A DNA stretch of 64,000 nucleotides from an uncultured Collinsella sp. (lineage in GTDB: Bacteria; Actinomycetota; Coriobacteriia; Coriobacteriales; Coriobacteriaceae), in the NCBI GenBank assembly GCA_900542825.1, contig UQOY01000004.1:1-64000 (forward strand), read 5' to 3'. Positions 35,007-43,082 of the stretch are shown here, piece after piece (position 1 is the first letter of the stretch; each line of letters opens with the position of its first letter). A program made the position numbers and the translations under genes. Below the pieces are notes generated by a model. The model was not told the origin of the DNA and searched no databases. It was given only the letters and a program-made list of their open reading frames with translations.

Positions 35007-36208
35007 CGCTCGAACTGGGCCAGAAGCTCCTCGACGACTTCGACGGCGTCGCCGACAACTTTGTACTGCGCAACGCCAAAGATGGGAGCATCCGGGTCCT
35101 CGTTGACGGCGATGATGCACTCCGCGCCGCCGATGCCGGCTAGGTGCTGGATAGCACCCGAAACGCCGATGCTCACGAGGAGCTTTGGCGAAACCGACAC
35201 GCCGGTCTGGCCGATCTGGTGGCGATACTCCAGCCAACCCGCCTCCACGACGGGACGCGTGCAACCAAGCTCGGCACCCAGCGCATCGGCGAGTTTTCGC
35301 ATCAGAGGCAGATTCTTCTTGGAGCCAATGCCGCGGCCCACCACGACCAGGCGCTCGGCATCGGCAATTGATGCCTGCTGCCCCCACTCCTCGGCGGGAA
35401 TCGAGATCTCGACGCGGGCCTTAACATCATCCGCGAGCGATACCTGGGTAATCGCGCCAGAGCGGCTGTAATCAAACTCGGGTGCCCCAAAGATGCCGGG
35501 ACGCACCGTTGCCATCTGGGGACGATGATTGGGGCAGATAATGGTAGCCATCAGGTTGCCGCCAAACGCCGGGCGGGTCTGCTGCAGTAGACCCGTCTCC
35601 GTATCCATCGAAAGCACCGTGCAGTCGGCCGTAAGGCCCGTCTGCAAGCGCACGGCCACACCGGGCGCCAGCTCACGGCCAAAGGCGGTCGCGCCGTACA
35701 GAATGGCCTCGGGCCCGCGCTCCGCCACCAAATCGCAAATCAAGCGGGCATAGACCTCCGCGTCGTTTTGACGCAGCCGCTCGTCGCGGCAGACCACGAC
35801 CTCGTCGGCACCGGCGAAGACCAGATGCTCCAGGTCCTCAAGTGAGCTCTCGGGGCCCATGCCGGCCAATGCCACCAGACGGCAACCGCGGGCATCGGCA
35901 AGCTCGCGCCCCTTACCCATGAGTTCGTAGGCCACCGGGGCCACGGCATTGTGCTCGTCGGTTTGAACGAATACCCAAATGTCTCGATATGCGTCAAGGT
36001 CAACCACGCCGGCGGCCTCGTCGCGCTCGATCGAAATGGCATTGACGGGGCAAGCGTCGACGCACCCGCCGCACAAGATGCAGCCGTCGGTCACATGAGC
36101 GCAGCGGTTGGGGCGCTCGCCCTCCACCACAATGCCACCCGAGGCACAGGCGCGAACGCAGCGGCCACAGCCCACGCACGCCTCGCTATCGATTATCAGT
36201 CCGCTCAT
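35003..36208 (-). CDS. etfA: Electron transfer flavoprotein alpha subunit with N-terminal 2[4Fe-4S] ferredoxin
   Basis: A 401-residue EtfA with an N-terminal ferredoxin-type extension (about 1-65). It carries two CX2CX2CX3C motifs: CVGCGRCVRAC and CILCGGCVDAC. The EtfA body follows, with a GRGIGSKKNLPLMRKLADALGAELGCTRPVVEAGW flavin region and the C-terminal QHLAGIGGAECIIAVNEDPDAPIF FAD site. Ferredoxin-fused EtfA is known from lactate-oxidising and flavin-bifurcating complexes. It is directly downstream of etfB, and the flavoprotein dehydrogenase precedes both, so a three-subunit complex is expected. Confidence 0.92.
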   Translation of the reverse strand: MSGLIIDSEACVGCGRCVRACASGGIVVEGERPNRCAHVTDGCILCGGCVDACPVNAISIERDEAAGVVDLDAYRDIWVFVQTDEHNAVAPVAYELMGKGRELADARGCRLVALAGMGPESSLEDLEHLVFAGADEVVVCRDERLRQNDAEVYARLICDLVAERGPEAILYGATAFGRELAPGVAVRLQTGLTADCTVLSMDTETGLLQQTRPAFGGNLMATIICPNHRPQMATVRPGIFGAPEFDYSRSGAITQVSLADDVKARVEISIPAEEWGQQASIADAERLVVVGRGIGSKKNLPLMRKLADALGAELGCTRPVVEAGWLEYRHQIGQTGVSVSPKLLVSIGVSGAIQHLAGIGGAECIIAVNEDPDAPIFGVAQYKVVGDAVEVVEELLAQFER

Positions 36209-37024
36209 CTATGCCATCCCCTCGATAATCTTGGCAAGCTTTGCCGCCTGCTCGACCGGTGCGCCCTCGATGGCCTCACACGTTTGGTCGCGGTCGGGCA
36301 CAAACGAGCGCACGACCTGTGTTGGCGAGCCGGCAAGGCCGCAGCGCGCGGGGTCGGCGTTCACATCGGCAGCGTTGACCACGCGCGCGTCCGCCTCCTC
36401 GGCCGCACGAATGCCGGCAATGCTCGGCATACGCAGTTGGCCAATCTCCTTGGCAGTCGTCATCGCGCACGGCATCTCCAGATACACCGTCTCCTCGCCG
36501 GCATCGCAGCCGTGAACAAGCGCCAGTGAACCACAGGTCGTAAAGCCCGCGCTCTGCACGCAGCTCACGTCGGTCACGCAGGGAATCTCAAAGGCACCGG
36601 CAAGCTCGGGACCGATCTGGGCCGTATCGCCGTCCACAGCCATCTTGCCGCAGATGAGCAGGTCGAAGTCCTCGTCGAGCGCCTCGATGCCGCATTTGAG
36701 AGCATAGGTGGTCGCCAACGTGTCCGCGCCCGCAAAAGCACGGTCGGTGAGCAGCAATGCATCGTCGGCGCCGCGGGCAATGCAGTCGCGCAGCAGCGAT
36801 TCGGTTGCAGGGATACCCATCGACACCACCGTCACGCGTACATCCATGTCAAAGCCGATGAAGTCATCCTTGAGCGCCAGCGCGCATTCGAGGGCGCTTG
36901 CATCGAAGGGATTGATGACCGCCTGCTTGCCATCGCGCACAATGGTATTGGTCTTGGAGTCCATCTTGACCTCGGTGCTTCCCGGCACCGCCTTGACGCA
37001 CACCACCATATGGAAATCGCTCAT
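36209..37024 (-). CDS. etfB: Electron transfer flavoprotein beta subunit
   Basis: 271 residues. MVVCVKAVPGSTEVKMD, NPFDASALECALALKD, the VVSMGIP block and DGDTAQIGPELAGAFEIPCVTDV are EtfB signatures; the last surrounds the bound nucleotide. EtfB pairs with EtfA and, in bifurcating complexes, can bind FAD and NADH instead of AMP. ATG at 37024 lies 2 bp after the stop of the oxidase gene with AGGGGG before it; a GTG at 37030 is possible. It is the middle gene of the lactate dehydrogenase-Etf operon. Confidence 0.92.
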   Translation of the reverse strand: MSDFHMVVCVKAVPGSTEVKMDSKTNTIVRDGKQAVINPFDASALECALALKDDFIGFDMDVRVTVVSMGIPATESLLRDCIARGADDALLLTDRAFAGADTLATTYALKCGIEALDEDFDLLICGKMAVDGDTAQIGPELAGAFEIPCVTDVSCVQSAGFTTCGSLALVHGCDAGEETVYLEMPCAMTTAKEIGQLRMPSIAGIRAAEEADARVVNAADVNADPARCGLAGSPTQVVRSFVPDRDQTCEAIEGAPVEQAAKLAKIIEGMA

Positions 37025-37026
37025 CT

Positions 37027-38628
37027 TCACGCGCCCCCTTTCTGGACGAGTTCATCCAAGAGCTTCTCCGAAAACAGATTGCCACGGCCCAGCTGCCCGC
37101 AAGGATCGAGCTGCAGCTTAAGTCGAGCCGATTCGACCATGGCCTCGTGGCCGTACATCGTCTCCAAAAAGCCCGCCTTGATCTTGCCGACGCCGTGCTC
37201 GGCAGAGACGGCACCGCCCATAGCCGTTACCTCCGCAGCCCACTGGGCAAACAGCTCGCCACCGGCGCGATAGTCCCGTGTATCGCGCGGCAGGATATTC
37301 ACATGCAGATGGTTGTTGCCGATATGTCCCCAGGCGGCAGACTCAAGCCCGCTTTCGGCCAGCGTGCGGCGATAGAGGGCAACGACATCGGCCAGGCGCG
37401 CATTGGGCACCGACATATCCGATCCCAGTTTGGTAATGGTGGGGTCCGTGCGGCGACGCTCGTCGATGAGCATGTTGACGCTCTCGGGAACGGCGTGGCG
37501 GAAGAACCGCTGACATTCGCGATCGACCTCGGTGCGCGCAACCCAGGTCGCGTCGTCGCGGCCGCCCGCAAGCTCCAAAACCCATCCCAAGTGGTACAGC
37601 TCCTCGGTCGCCTGCGCCTCGTCGTCGCAGTCGAGCTCCACATAGACACAGACCTTTGCCTCATCGTCGAGTGCCGGCAGCGAGGCAAACGCGGTCGACT
37701 GCTCGCGCTGGCGGCGAAGGATATCCAAGGCGCCGGCATCGAAATACTCGATAGCGGCGGCATGGGACAGCACGGGGCGCACGGAATCGGTAAAGGACAC
37801 CGCCTTGTCCTCGCTGTCGAAAAAGCAGCTCACACCCCATACGACCGAAGGTGCCGCCTGCAAGGCGATCTCAAGCTCGGTAATGACGCCGAGCGTGCCG
37901 CACGCACCGATAAAAAGATCGATGGCGTCCATATCGTCCGAAACGAAATAACCCGACGCGTTTTTGGTCTTGGGCATGGTATAGCCGGGAAGATCCAGCT
38001 CGAGCGCGCGGCCCCCTGCCGTCACGAGCGACAAGTGGCGTGCGTCAGCGCGCGCCTGGCCTCGATGAAGCTCGAGCAGGTCGCCATCCGCCAATGCCAC
38101 GTGAAGCCCCGTAACGTGCGGACGCATGGGGCCATAGGCGTAGCTGCGGGCACCGGAGGCATTGCACGCCGCCATGCCGCCCAGGCAGGCAGATGCCTCG
38201 GTGGGATCGGTGGGAAAGAACTGCTCGGGAGCTGCCTGGAACTCCTCATAGGCCTCAAGCGATGCCTGATCCCAGCCAGCGGTCGGCAATGCCTTCTTGC
38301 CCAGCTGCTTGCGCAACTCCGAAAGCACGACGCCCGGCTCCACGCGCAGCAGAAAACGGCCTTGCTCGTCGCGACGAAGACCCAGGTAGCGATTCATACG
38401 AGAAGTGTTGAGGATATGTCCGCCGTGGGGCACGGCACCGGCAGCCAGACCGGTCCGGGCGCCCTGAACCGTCACCGGGACACGCTCGACATGGAGCTTT
38501 TTCAAAATAGCGCGAACCTCGTCCTCCGTTGTCGGAAACGAGATGCTCGATGCCTCGCCCGATGCGCGAGATTCATCGCGACCATATTCTTCGAACTCGT
38601 CGCTGAAGGGTTTGATGGCTGCAGACAC
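37027..38628 (-). CDS. FAD-linked lactate/glycolate dehydrogenase (GlcD/LctD-like)
   Basis: A 533-residue flavoprotein of the VAO/PCMH type. The FAD-binding part (about 30-230) has VTVQGARTGLAAGAVP and GGMAACNASGARSYAYGPMRPHV. The C-terminal oxidase part includes WGHIGNNHLHVNI and AEHGVGKIK, where histidines bind substrate and cofactor. Order and strand (dehydrogenase, etfB, ferredoxin-etfA) match in kind the Acetobacterium woodii lactate dehydrogenase complex, which drives lactate oxidation with NAD+ at the expense of reduced ferredoxin. D-lactate is the likely substrate; glycolate or another 2-hydroxyacid cannot be excluded. GTG start with GGGGGAG upstream. Confidence 0.87.
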   Translation of the reverse strand: MSAAIKPFSDEFEEYGRDESRASGEASSISFPTTEDEVRAILKKLHVERVPVTVQGARTGLAAGAVPHGGHILNTSRMNRYLGLRRDEQGRFLLRVEPGVVLSELRKQLGKKALPTAGWDQASLEAYEEFQAAPEQFFPTDPTEASACLGGMAACNASGARSYAYGPMRPHVTGLHVALADGDLLELHRGQARADARHLSLVTAGGRALELDLPGYTMPKTKNASGYFVSDDMDAIDLFIGACGTLGVITELEIALQAAPSVVWGVSCFFDSEDKAVSFTDSVRPVLSHAAAIEYFDAGALDILRRQREQSTAFASLPALDDEAKVCVYVELDCDDEAQATEELYHLGWVLELAGGRDDATWVARTEVDRECQRFFRHAVPESVNMLIDERRRTDPTITKLGSDMSVPNARLADVVALYRRTLAESGLESAAWGHIGNNHLHVNILPRDTRDYRAGGELFAQWAAEVTAMGGAVSAEHGVGKIKAGFLETMYGHEAMVESARLKLQLDPCGQLGRGNLFSEKLLDELVQKGGA

Positions 38629-38973
38629 GCGAACTCCCCCTTTAGTTAGCTACAGTGTTTGCAGGGAGATGTTACCGCATCGTTTCGTCGACGTGACTGA
38701 GACCGTCTCCATAATTGGCGAATTTTACGTTTGTGCAATTCGGCGAACGGCGACGTTTTCTCGGCAGGCGCTCTATTTAACGCGCTCCCTTCCATCGCAG
38801 CCACGCGCACAATTGGCGCTCGAAAAAACTTGAGATAATTTTTAGCGTCTCTCACCTGCGGCGATGTAAACCCGTCAAGCATTTGGTCAGAAATTGGTCA
38901 AGTTGTGGCTGATACGGTCGGCATCGACAGCCAAAACCAATAGAAGGTTTGGCCCAAAAGCAGGGAGGTTCCC
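38629..38973. promoter_or_regulatory. Divergent regulatory region, LDH-Etf operon and surface cluster
   Basis: A 345-bp gap without a supported gene. It has a direct repeat TTGGTCA-N5-TTGGTCA (about 38883-38900), a repeated AATTGGCG at about 38715 and 38812, and GATAAT at about 38836. These may be operator and -10 elements, but assignments are tentative. GGGAGG precedes the next ATG. Confidence 0.4.
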
Positions 38974-39270
38974 ATGGCATATTACTGGCCCCAGTACGGC
39001 ATCGCCATCGAAGTTGATGACGACCCCTATCTTCTGCCCTTCGACGAGGAGGCGTTTCCCGATGCGGCCGTCTATCACGTCACCACCGACGTGATCTGCG
39101 ATCCCGAATCGTTTTCGGCACTCGCCCACCATATCGCCCACATCCACGACATCAAACTCGACCCAAACTTCGACGAGCTCATCTACTCGCGACGCCTCAT
39201 GCTCCACATGCTCTTTGGCGCCGATCCGTCCACGTTCGCGCGCGTCTATACCACTAAGGATGCCGCATGA
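38974..39270 (+). CDS. Hypothetical 98-residue acidic protein
   Basis: I do not recognise this family. It opens MAYYWPQYGIAIEVDDDPY, is acidic, and has no signal peptide or membrane segment. Histidine-rich ALAHHIAHIHDIKL lies in the middle. GGGAGG is ideally placed before the ATG. It overlaps the next gene by 4 nt (ATGA), so the two are translationally coupled and likely act together. It starts a five-gene run that otherwise codes for membrane or exported proteins. Confidence 0.72.
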   Translation: MAYYWPQYGIAIEVDDDPYLLPFDEEAFPDAAVYHVTTDVICDPESFSALAHHIAHIHDIKLDPNFDELIYSRRLMLHMLFGADPSTFARVYTTKDAA

Positions 39271-39776
39271 ACGCACGGAAGCGGTCGAGCCCCCTGGGGT
39301 CAAAACATCGAAAAAGGCTCGGCGTCATCTGCCTGGCCATCGTCTGCGCCCTTATCGCCGTCGGCCTTTACGCCTGGCAGTCAAAGCCTGTCGCCGAGAC
39401 GGGTGCCTCGGTCACAGCGGCAGAGGGTAAGTCGCGCCAGGAAATCCAGGACGAGCTCGATGCCATCGTCCGCGACAACATGATGACGATCTCGGTCGCA
39501 CCGGTCGCCCAGCTACAAAAAGGCGGCAAGCTGCGCGTCAACGTGCAAAACGTCCAGGATAACAAGTTTCCCCAGCGTTTCCGCGTGATCCAAAACGACG
39601 AGACCATCTATGAGTCGGGCGTGGTCGAGACTGGCAAGACCGTCGAGACCTGCCCCGCAGGCGACATCAAAGAAGGCGAAGCGTATATCGAGATCCAAGC
39701 ACTCGACGCCAAGACCTACGACGCCCATGGCAATCCCACGCGTGTCAAGGTGCGAGTTGCGCAGACCGAAGACTAG
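39267..39776 (+). CDS. Hypothetical single-pass membrane protein
   Basis: 169 residues. A basic N-terminus (NARKRSSPLGSKHRKR) is followed by one hydrophobic helix (about 18-37), leaving about 130 residues outside. The outer part is beta-rich and includes VAQLQKGGKLRVNVQNVQDNKFPQRFRV, NDETIYESG and VKVRVAQTED, like a small Ig-like adhesin or scaffold domain. No family name is offered. It is coupled to the preceding gene by ATGA overlap. Confidence 0.72.
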   Translation: MNARKRSSPLGSKHRKRLGVICLAIVCALIAVGLYAWQSKPVAETGASVTAAEGKSRQEIQDELDAIVRDNMMTISVAPVAQLQKGGKLRVNVQNVQDNKFPQRFRVIQNDETIYESGVVETGKTVETCPAGDIKEGEAYIEIQALDAKTYDAHGNPTRVKVRVAQTED

Positions 39777-39864
39777 ATCTGCCACCTGTTGCGAAAACGC
39801 GCACCCACGCCGCTTTCGTCTAACCATCACGGAAATGGTCCGTGACGAACAGAAAGGAACGATT

Positions 39865-40464
39865 ATGGACATCACCAGGAACCTGAACGGAGCCAGGGCA
39901 CTTGTCGTGGGCGCAGGACTGGCACTCGCACTTGCAATGGGTGCCGCGCCGACCCCCGCCCTGGCGGAAGGACGCGTTGGAACCACCGACGTGACTATCA
40001 GGACCCAAATCGACAACATCAAGTTCGCGACTCCGACCGTCATCCCATTTGTCGCCAAGGCTGATGGCACGCTTCAGGGCCCTTCCGAGAATACAACCAC
40101 CATCGACAATCTTTCGGCCTATGGCATCCACGTTACCAACATGAAGATCGGCGCCAAGAACTCCTGGAGCATCGTCGCCGACGCCAAGACGGGAACTGCC
40201 CAGAACTCCATCGATTTTAAGGTTGGCCCGGACAAGGCACTCCAAGACGCTCATGCCGCGACGCAGGAAGCGGGCCTCGACCTTTCCAAAAATGCATCCT
40301 TCGACATGGGTTATCAGGGCATCGCCGATGGTACGGACAAGATTAAGCTCAAGACGAGCGGCAATGTCGCCCGCGTCACGCGAGACATCTTCCACGTGAC
40401 CGGCGACGGCGACCAGGTCGCAAGCATTACGTGGACGGTCGAGCCCGGTGCGCACACGGCCTAA
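39865..40464 (+). CDS. Secreted protein, possibly WxL-like
   Basis: 199 residues with a clear signal peptide (ALVVGAGLALALAMGAAPTPALA, cleavage likely after ALA near 34). The mature part is beta-rich: TTDVTIRTQIDNIKFATPTVIPF, NLSAYGIHVTNMKIG, and an end ASITWTVEPGAHTA. The layout and the final ITWTV resemble WxL surface proteins, but the resemblance is loose. Start at 39865 with AGAAAGGA upstream. It overlaps the next gene by 17 nt. Function unknown; cell-surface or extracellular. Confidence 0.7.
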   Translation: MDITRNLNGARALVVGAGLALALAMGAAPTPALAEGRVGTTDVTIRTQIDNIKFATPTVIPFVAKADGTLQGPSENTTTIDNLSAYGIHVTNMKIGAKNSWSIVADAKTGTAQNSIDFKVGPDKALQDAHAATQEAGLDLSKNASFDMGYQGIADGTDKIKLKTSGNVARVTRDIFHVTGDGDQVASITWTVEPGAHTA

Positions 40465-40705
40465 GGCGATGGTCCTTGCCGTCATCATCGGCGTTGTAAC
40501 GTTTGCCCCGATTGCCGCCTTTGCCCAACAAGAGCAGGCGCAAGCTGCCACGCAGGTGACTGTCGATCTGTCGGAGCTCGAACGCAATGGCCAACATGAG
40601 CCCCTAGCGCAAACGGGCGACACGCGACAGCTCCTGGCAGCAGGAATCGCCGCGGCAGGCGCAAGCGCCATCGGCCTTGGCCTGCACATCAAACGCAGCC
40701 AGTAG
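40448..40705 (+). CDS. Small exported protein with LAQTG sorting-type signal
   Basis: An 85-residue protein with an N-terminal signal peptide (MVLAVIIGVVTFAPIAAFA), a short mature linker, and a C-terminal wall-sorting arrangement: LAQTGD, a hydrophobic helix (LLAAGIAAAGASAIGLGL), then KR. LAXTG is an accepted sortase motif variant in Actinobacteria. After processing only about 35 residues would remain on the wall, so it may cap or anchor its neighbours. The GTG at 40448 overlaps the previous gene; an ATG at 40469 is the alternative start. Confidence 0.72.
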   Translation: MRTRPKAMVLAVIIGVVTFAPIAAFAQQEQAQAATQVTVDLSELERNGQHEPLAQTGDTRQLLAAGIAAAGASAIGLGLHIKRSQ

Positions 40706-40746
40706 CCACACAAATCGAGACCGTCCAGAACAAGTAAGGAGAACCC

Positions 40747-42159
40747 ATGGCATCAAAGAACCTTTTGCCCGTTGCCGCGCTCTGCAGTGCGCTTGCCACC
40801 GGCATGCCCATCGCCGCTCTAGCGACACCCGCCGTGGACGTCCCTTTACCTGCCGCCAACTATCTGGCCACAAACCAGATGAGCGCCATCGCGTGCCAAC
40901 GCTTCTCCCTTGCGCAGGCAAGCATTTCGACCTCGGGGTGCCTCCGTCGCCGCACGAACAGCTCGATAGTCGTGGATACCGAGCACTCGAGCACAGTGGA
41001 CGGCCCCCTAACGGGATGCGTTATCTGCACATGGCGTGCAGCTGCAACTGATGCCGATGGCGATTCCTGCGACGTGGAGCTGTGCCTCGACATCACCCTG
41101 TCCGATGACTCGGCGGACGGGGCAACAGTCGCCTTCGACAGCACGTTTTTCGAAGACGGAGGAGGTGTATGCCTGGGCTGCGTCCCCTCGAGCGCCGATG
41201 GCACGCAGCCCGCTATCTCATTCACTGCATCGTTGAAAATGACCAAGGCGGGCACCGACGCTACAGCAAATGGCGAAAACCCTCTGATGTTCTACGCGAG
41301 CGGCACAGAAAGCCAAGAGATTCGGGGCAAACAGCGGACCGGATCGCTCAGCCTAACGCGAGGGGCAGATCCCGGTCCTGTCGATATCAGTACCCAAACG
41401 CAAGATGTGCATCACATCCTTGTCGATCCGGCGCTCCTCGAGATGGAATGGAGCGGAGTAGGAGCGGTCGGACTCGCCCCCTCGACAGGTGACATCGCAA
41501 GCGACTCCAGCGAGAGCAGCGGTGAAATAGTGCCTGGGGACAATGGCACACCAGGCGACATAACACCGCCATCGAGCGGTCCTTCAGCCACTTTCAGCGA
41601 GCCAAGCGAAACAGCCGCCGCAGTGGGCGGCACGCAAGCTGGCGAAAACTTGGGGTATCCCATGCCGGCAGACATCGACGAGGGCAATTGTTGCATGATG
41701 GTCGCGCTCGACCGCACGGAAACCGTCGACGCCGCGAGCATTGAGGTCACCGCCGTCGATAAGCCCGTCCGCAAAGCAGCCATTATCGCATTCCCTAAAA
41801 CCGTCGAAGTTGTTTTTCTGCCATCGGGCGAGGTCGTAGCCCCCACCTTGCTCACCTTGCTTGGGGCAAAGGGTACGGCCAACCAAATCGACAACCTCAC
41901 GGTCGCCGACCCTGCGACCACCGCAAAACTGCACCTGTATGCCGTAACCTCGGACGGAGGCAAAACCGAGGAATTCGACGGTGAAAGCCTTCTGAATAAC
42001 CGGATACTCCATAAAATGGAAGACGTCTCGTATCAAATGGAGCTCGTGGGATTTGACCGAGCCCGAGATGCCAATATCATCGCCGCGGCCATTGAGTCCC
42101 CGCAGCGACTCATGACGCTGTGCTTCGATTACAGCCCCTATGTCGTGATGGGAGGCTGA
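40747..42159 (+). CDS. Secreted cysteine-containing protein of unknown function
   Basis: 470 residues with a signal peptide (LLPVAALCSALATGMPIAALA). Pairs of cysteines (CVICTW, CDVELCLD, CLGC, NCC) suggest disulfides outside the cell. A Ser/Pro/Thr/Gly-rich linker lies in the middle (about 255-305), and a beta-rich C-terminal part follows. There is no wall-sorting signal or membrane anchor, so it may bind other surface parts. I recognise no family. AAGGAG precedes the ATG. It closes the surface cluster. Confidence 0.72.
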   Translation: MASKNLLPVAALCSALATGMPIAALATPAVDVPLPAANYLATNQMSAIACQRFSLAQASISTSGCLRRRTNSSIVVDTEHSSTVDGPLTGCVICTWRAAATDADGDSCDVELCLDITLSDDSADGATVAFDSTFFEDGGGVCLGCVPSSADGTQPAISFTASLKMTKAGTDATANGENPLMFYASGTESQEIRGKQRTGSLSLTRGADPGPVDISTQTQDVHHILVDPALLEMEWSGVGAVGLAPSTGDIASDSSESSGEIVPGDNGTPGDITPPSSGPSATFSEPSETAAAVGGTQAGENLGYPMPADIDEGNCCMMVALDRTETVDAASIEVTAVDKPVRKAAIIAFPKTVEVVFLPSGEVVAPTLLTLLGAKGTANQIDNLTVADPATTAKLHLYAVTSDGGKTEEFDGESLLNNRILHKMEDVSYQMELVGFDRARDANIIAAAIESPQRLMTLCFDYSPYVVMGG

Positions 42160-42277
42160 TGCTTGGGCACCAAATGCCGTCATTAATACCACTTATATAA
42201 CGTATAGGATGAGGCATGACGCACCCTGCAGCCCGTTCTGCTACGATTGCCAGGTTGGCATCAATATGGGAGGGTTC

Positions 42278-42994
42278 ATGCCGGGTTTGGGAACGGTCAT
42301 CAACGTCGCACTTTTGATTGCGGGCGGACTGCTGGGCCTTATAGGCGGACGCTTTATCACACCCCGCATCCAAGACACGCTCATGAAGGCGTCGGGGCTG
42401 TGCGTTTTGTTTATCGGACTGGGCGGCACCATGCAAAAGATGCTCGTCATTGACGGGAAAGCGCTGGAGACCACCGGCACCACCATGCTCATCGTCTCGT
42501 TTGCCCTCGGCTCGCTCATCGGCGAGGCCATTAACCTGGAAGCCGGCATCGAAAACCTGGGCGAATGGCTCAAGCGCAAAACCGGCAGCGAGGGAGACAA
42601 CGAGTTCACCAATGCCTTTGTCTCGACATCGCTGACCGTCTGCATCGGTGCCATGGCTATCGTGGGATCAATCCAAGACGGTCTGCTCGGCGACTGGTCC
42701 ACACTCGCCCTCAAGGGTGCGCTAGACTGCATCATCGTCTGCACCATGACGGCTTCGCTCGGCCGCGGCTGCATCTTCTCCGCCCTGCCCGTTGCCGCAT
42801 TCCAGGGAACGATTACGCTGTTTGCCGGCGCGCTCTCCCCCATCATGACCGCCGCCGCCCTCGACAGTCTATCGCTCGTGGGCTCTATACTCATCTTCTG
42901 CGTCGGCGTCAACCTCATCCGTCCTCAGACCTTCCGCACGGCCAATATGCTCCCCTCCGTTGTCATAGCCGTCATCTACGCCCTCCTGTTCTAA
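42278..42994 (+). CDS. DUF554 family membrane protein
   Basis: 238 residues with six to seven hydrophobic segments. MPGLGTVINVALLIAGGLLGLIGGRF, VLFIGLGGTMQKML, GSLIGEAINLEAGIENLGEWL and AMAIVGSIQDGLLGD are the conserved blocks of DUF554 (YqgA-like) proteins. Function is unknown, perhaps a transporter. I use the ATG at 42278 because GGGAGGG stands just before it and the family begins there; an open frame continues upstream to 42209. It is the gene before the SOS-like box. Confidence 0.85.
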   Translation: MPGLGTVINVALLIAGGLLGLIGGRFITPRIQDTLMKASGLCVLFIGLGGTMQKMLVIDGKALETTGTTMLIVSFALGSLIGEAINLEAGIENLGEWLKRKTGSEGDNEFTNAFVSTSLTVCIGAMAIVGSIQDGLLGDWSTLALKGALDCIIVCTMTASLGRGCIFSALPVAAFQGTITLFAGALSPIMTAAALDSLSLVGSILIFCVGVNLIRPQTFRTANMLPSVVIAVIYALLF

Positions 42995-43016
42995 ATCTAT
43001 CTACGTAGCGGTATCT

Positions 43017-43045
43017 CGAACACCTGTTTGATGCTGTGCTATGAT
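43017..43045 (+). promoter_or_regulatory. Promoter with SOS (LexA-like) box for the TerB-BrxD-BrxHI operon
   Basis: TCGAACACCTGTTTGA (43016-43031) matches the actinobacterial SOS palindrome TCGAAC-N4-GTTCGA with one mismatch. A TATGAT -10 follows at 43040-43045; the box occupies the -35 area, a classical repressor position. The gene starts 38 bp further on with GGAGAGGAG before a GTG. Confidence 0.65.
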
Positions 43046-43082
43046 ATGAGGTCACCGAAGCTGCGTTGGGAGAGGAGAGACG

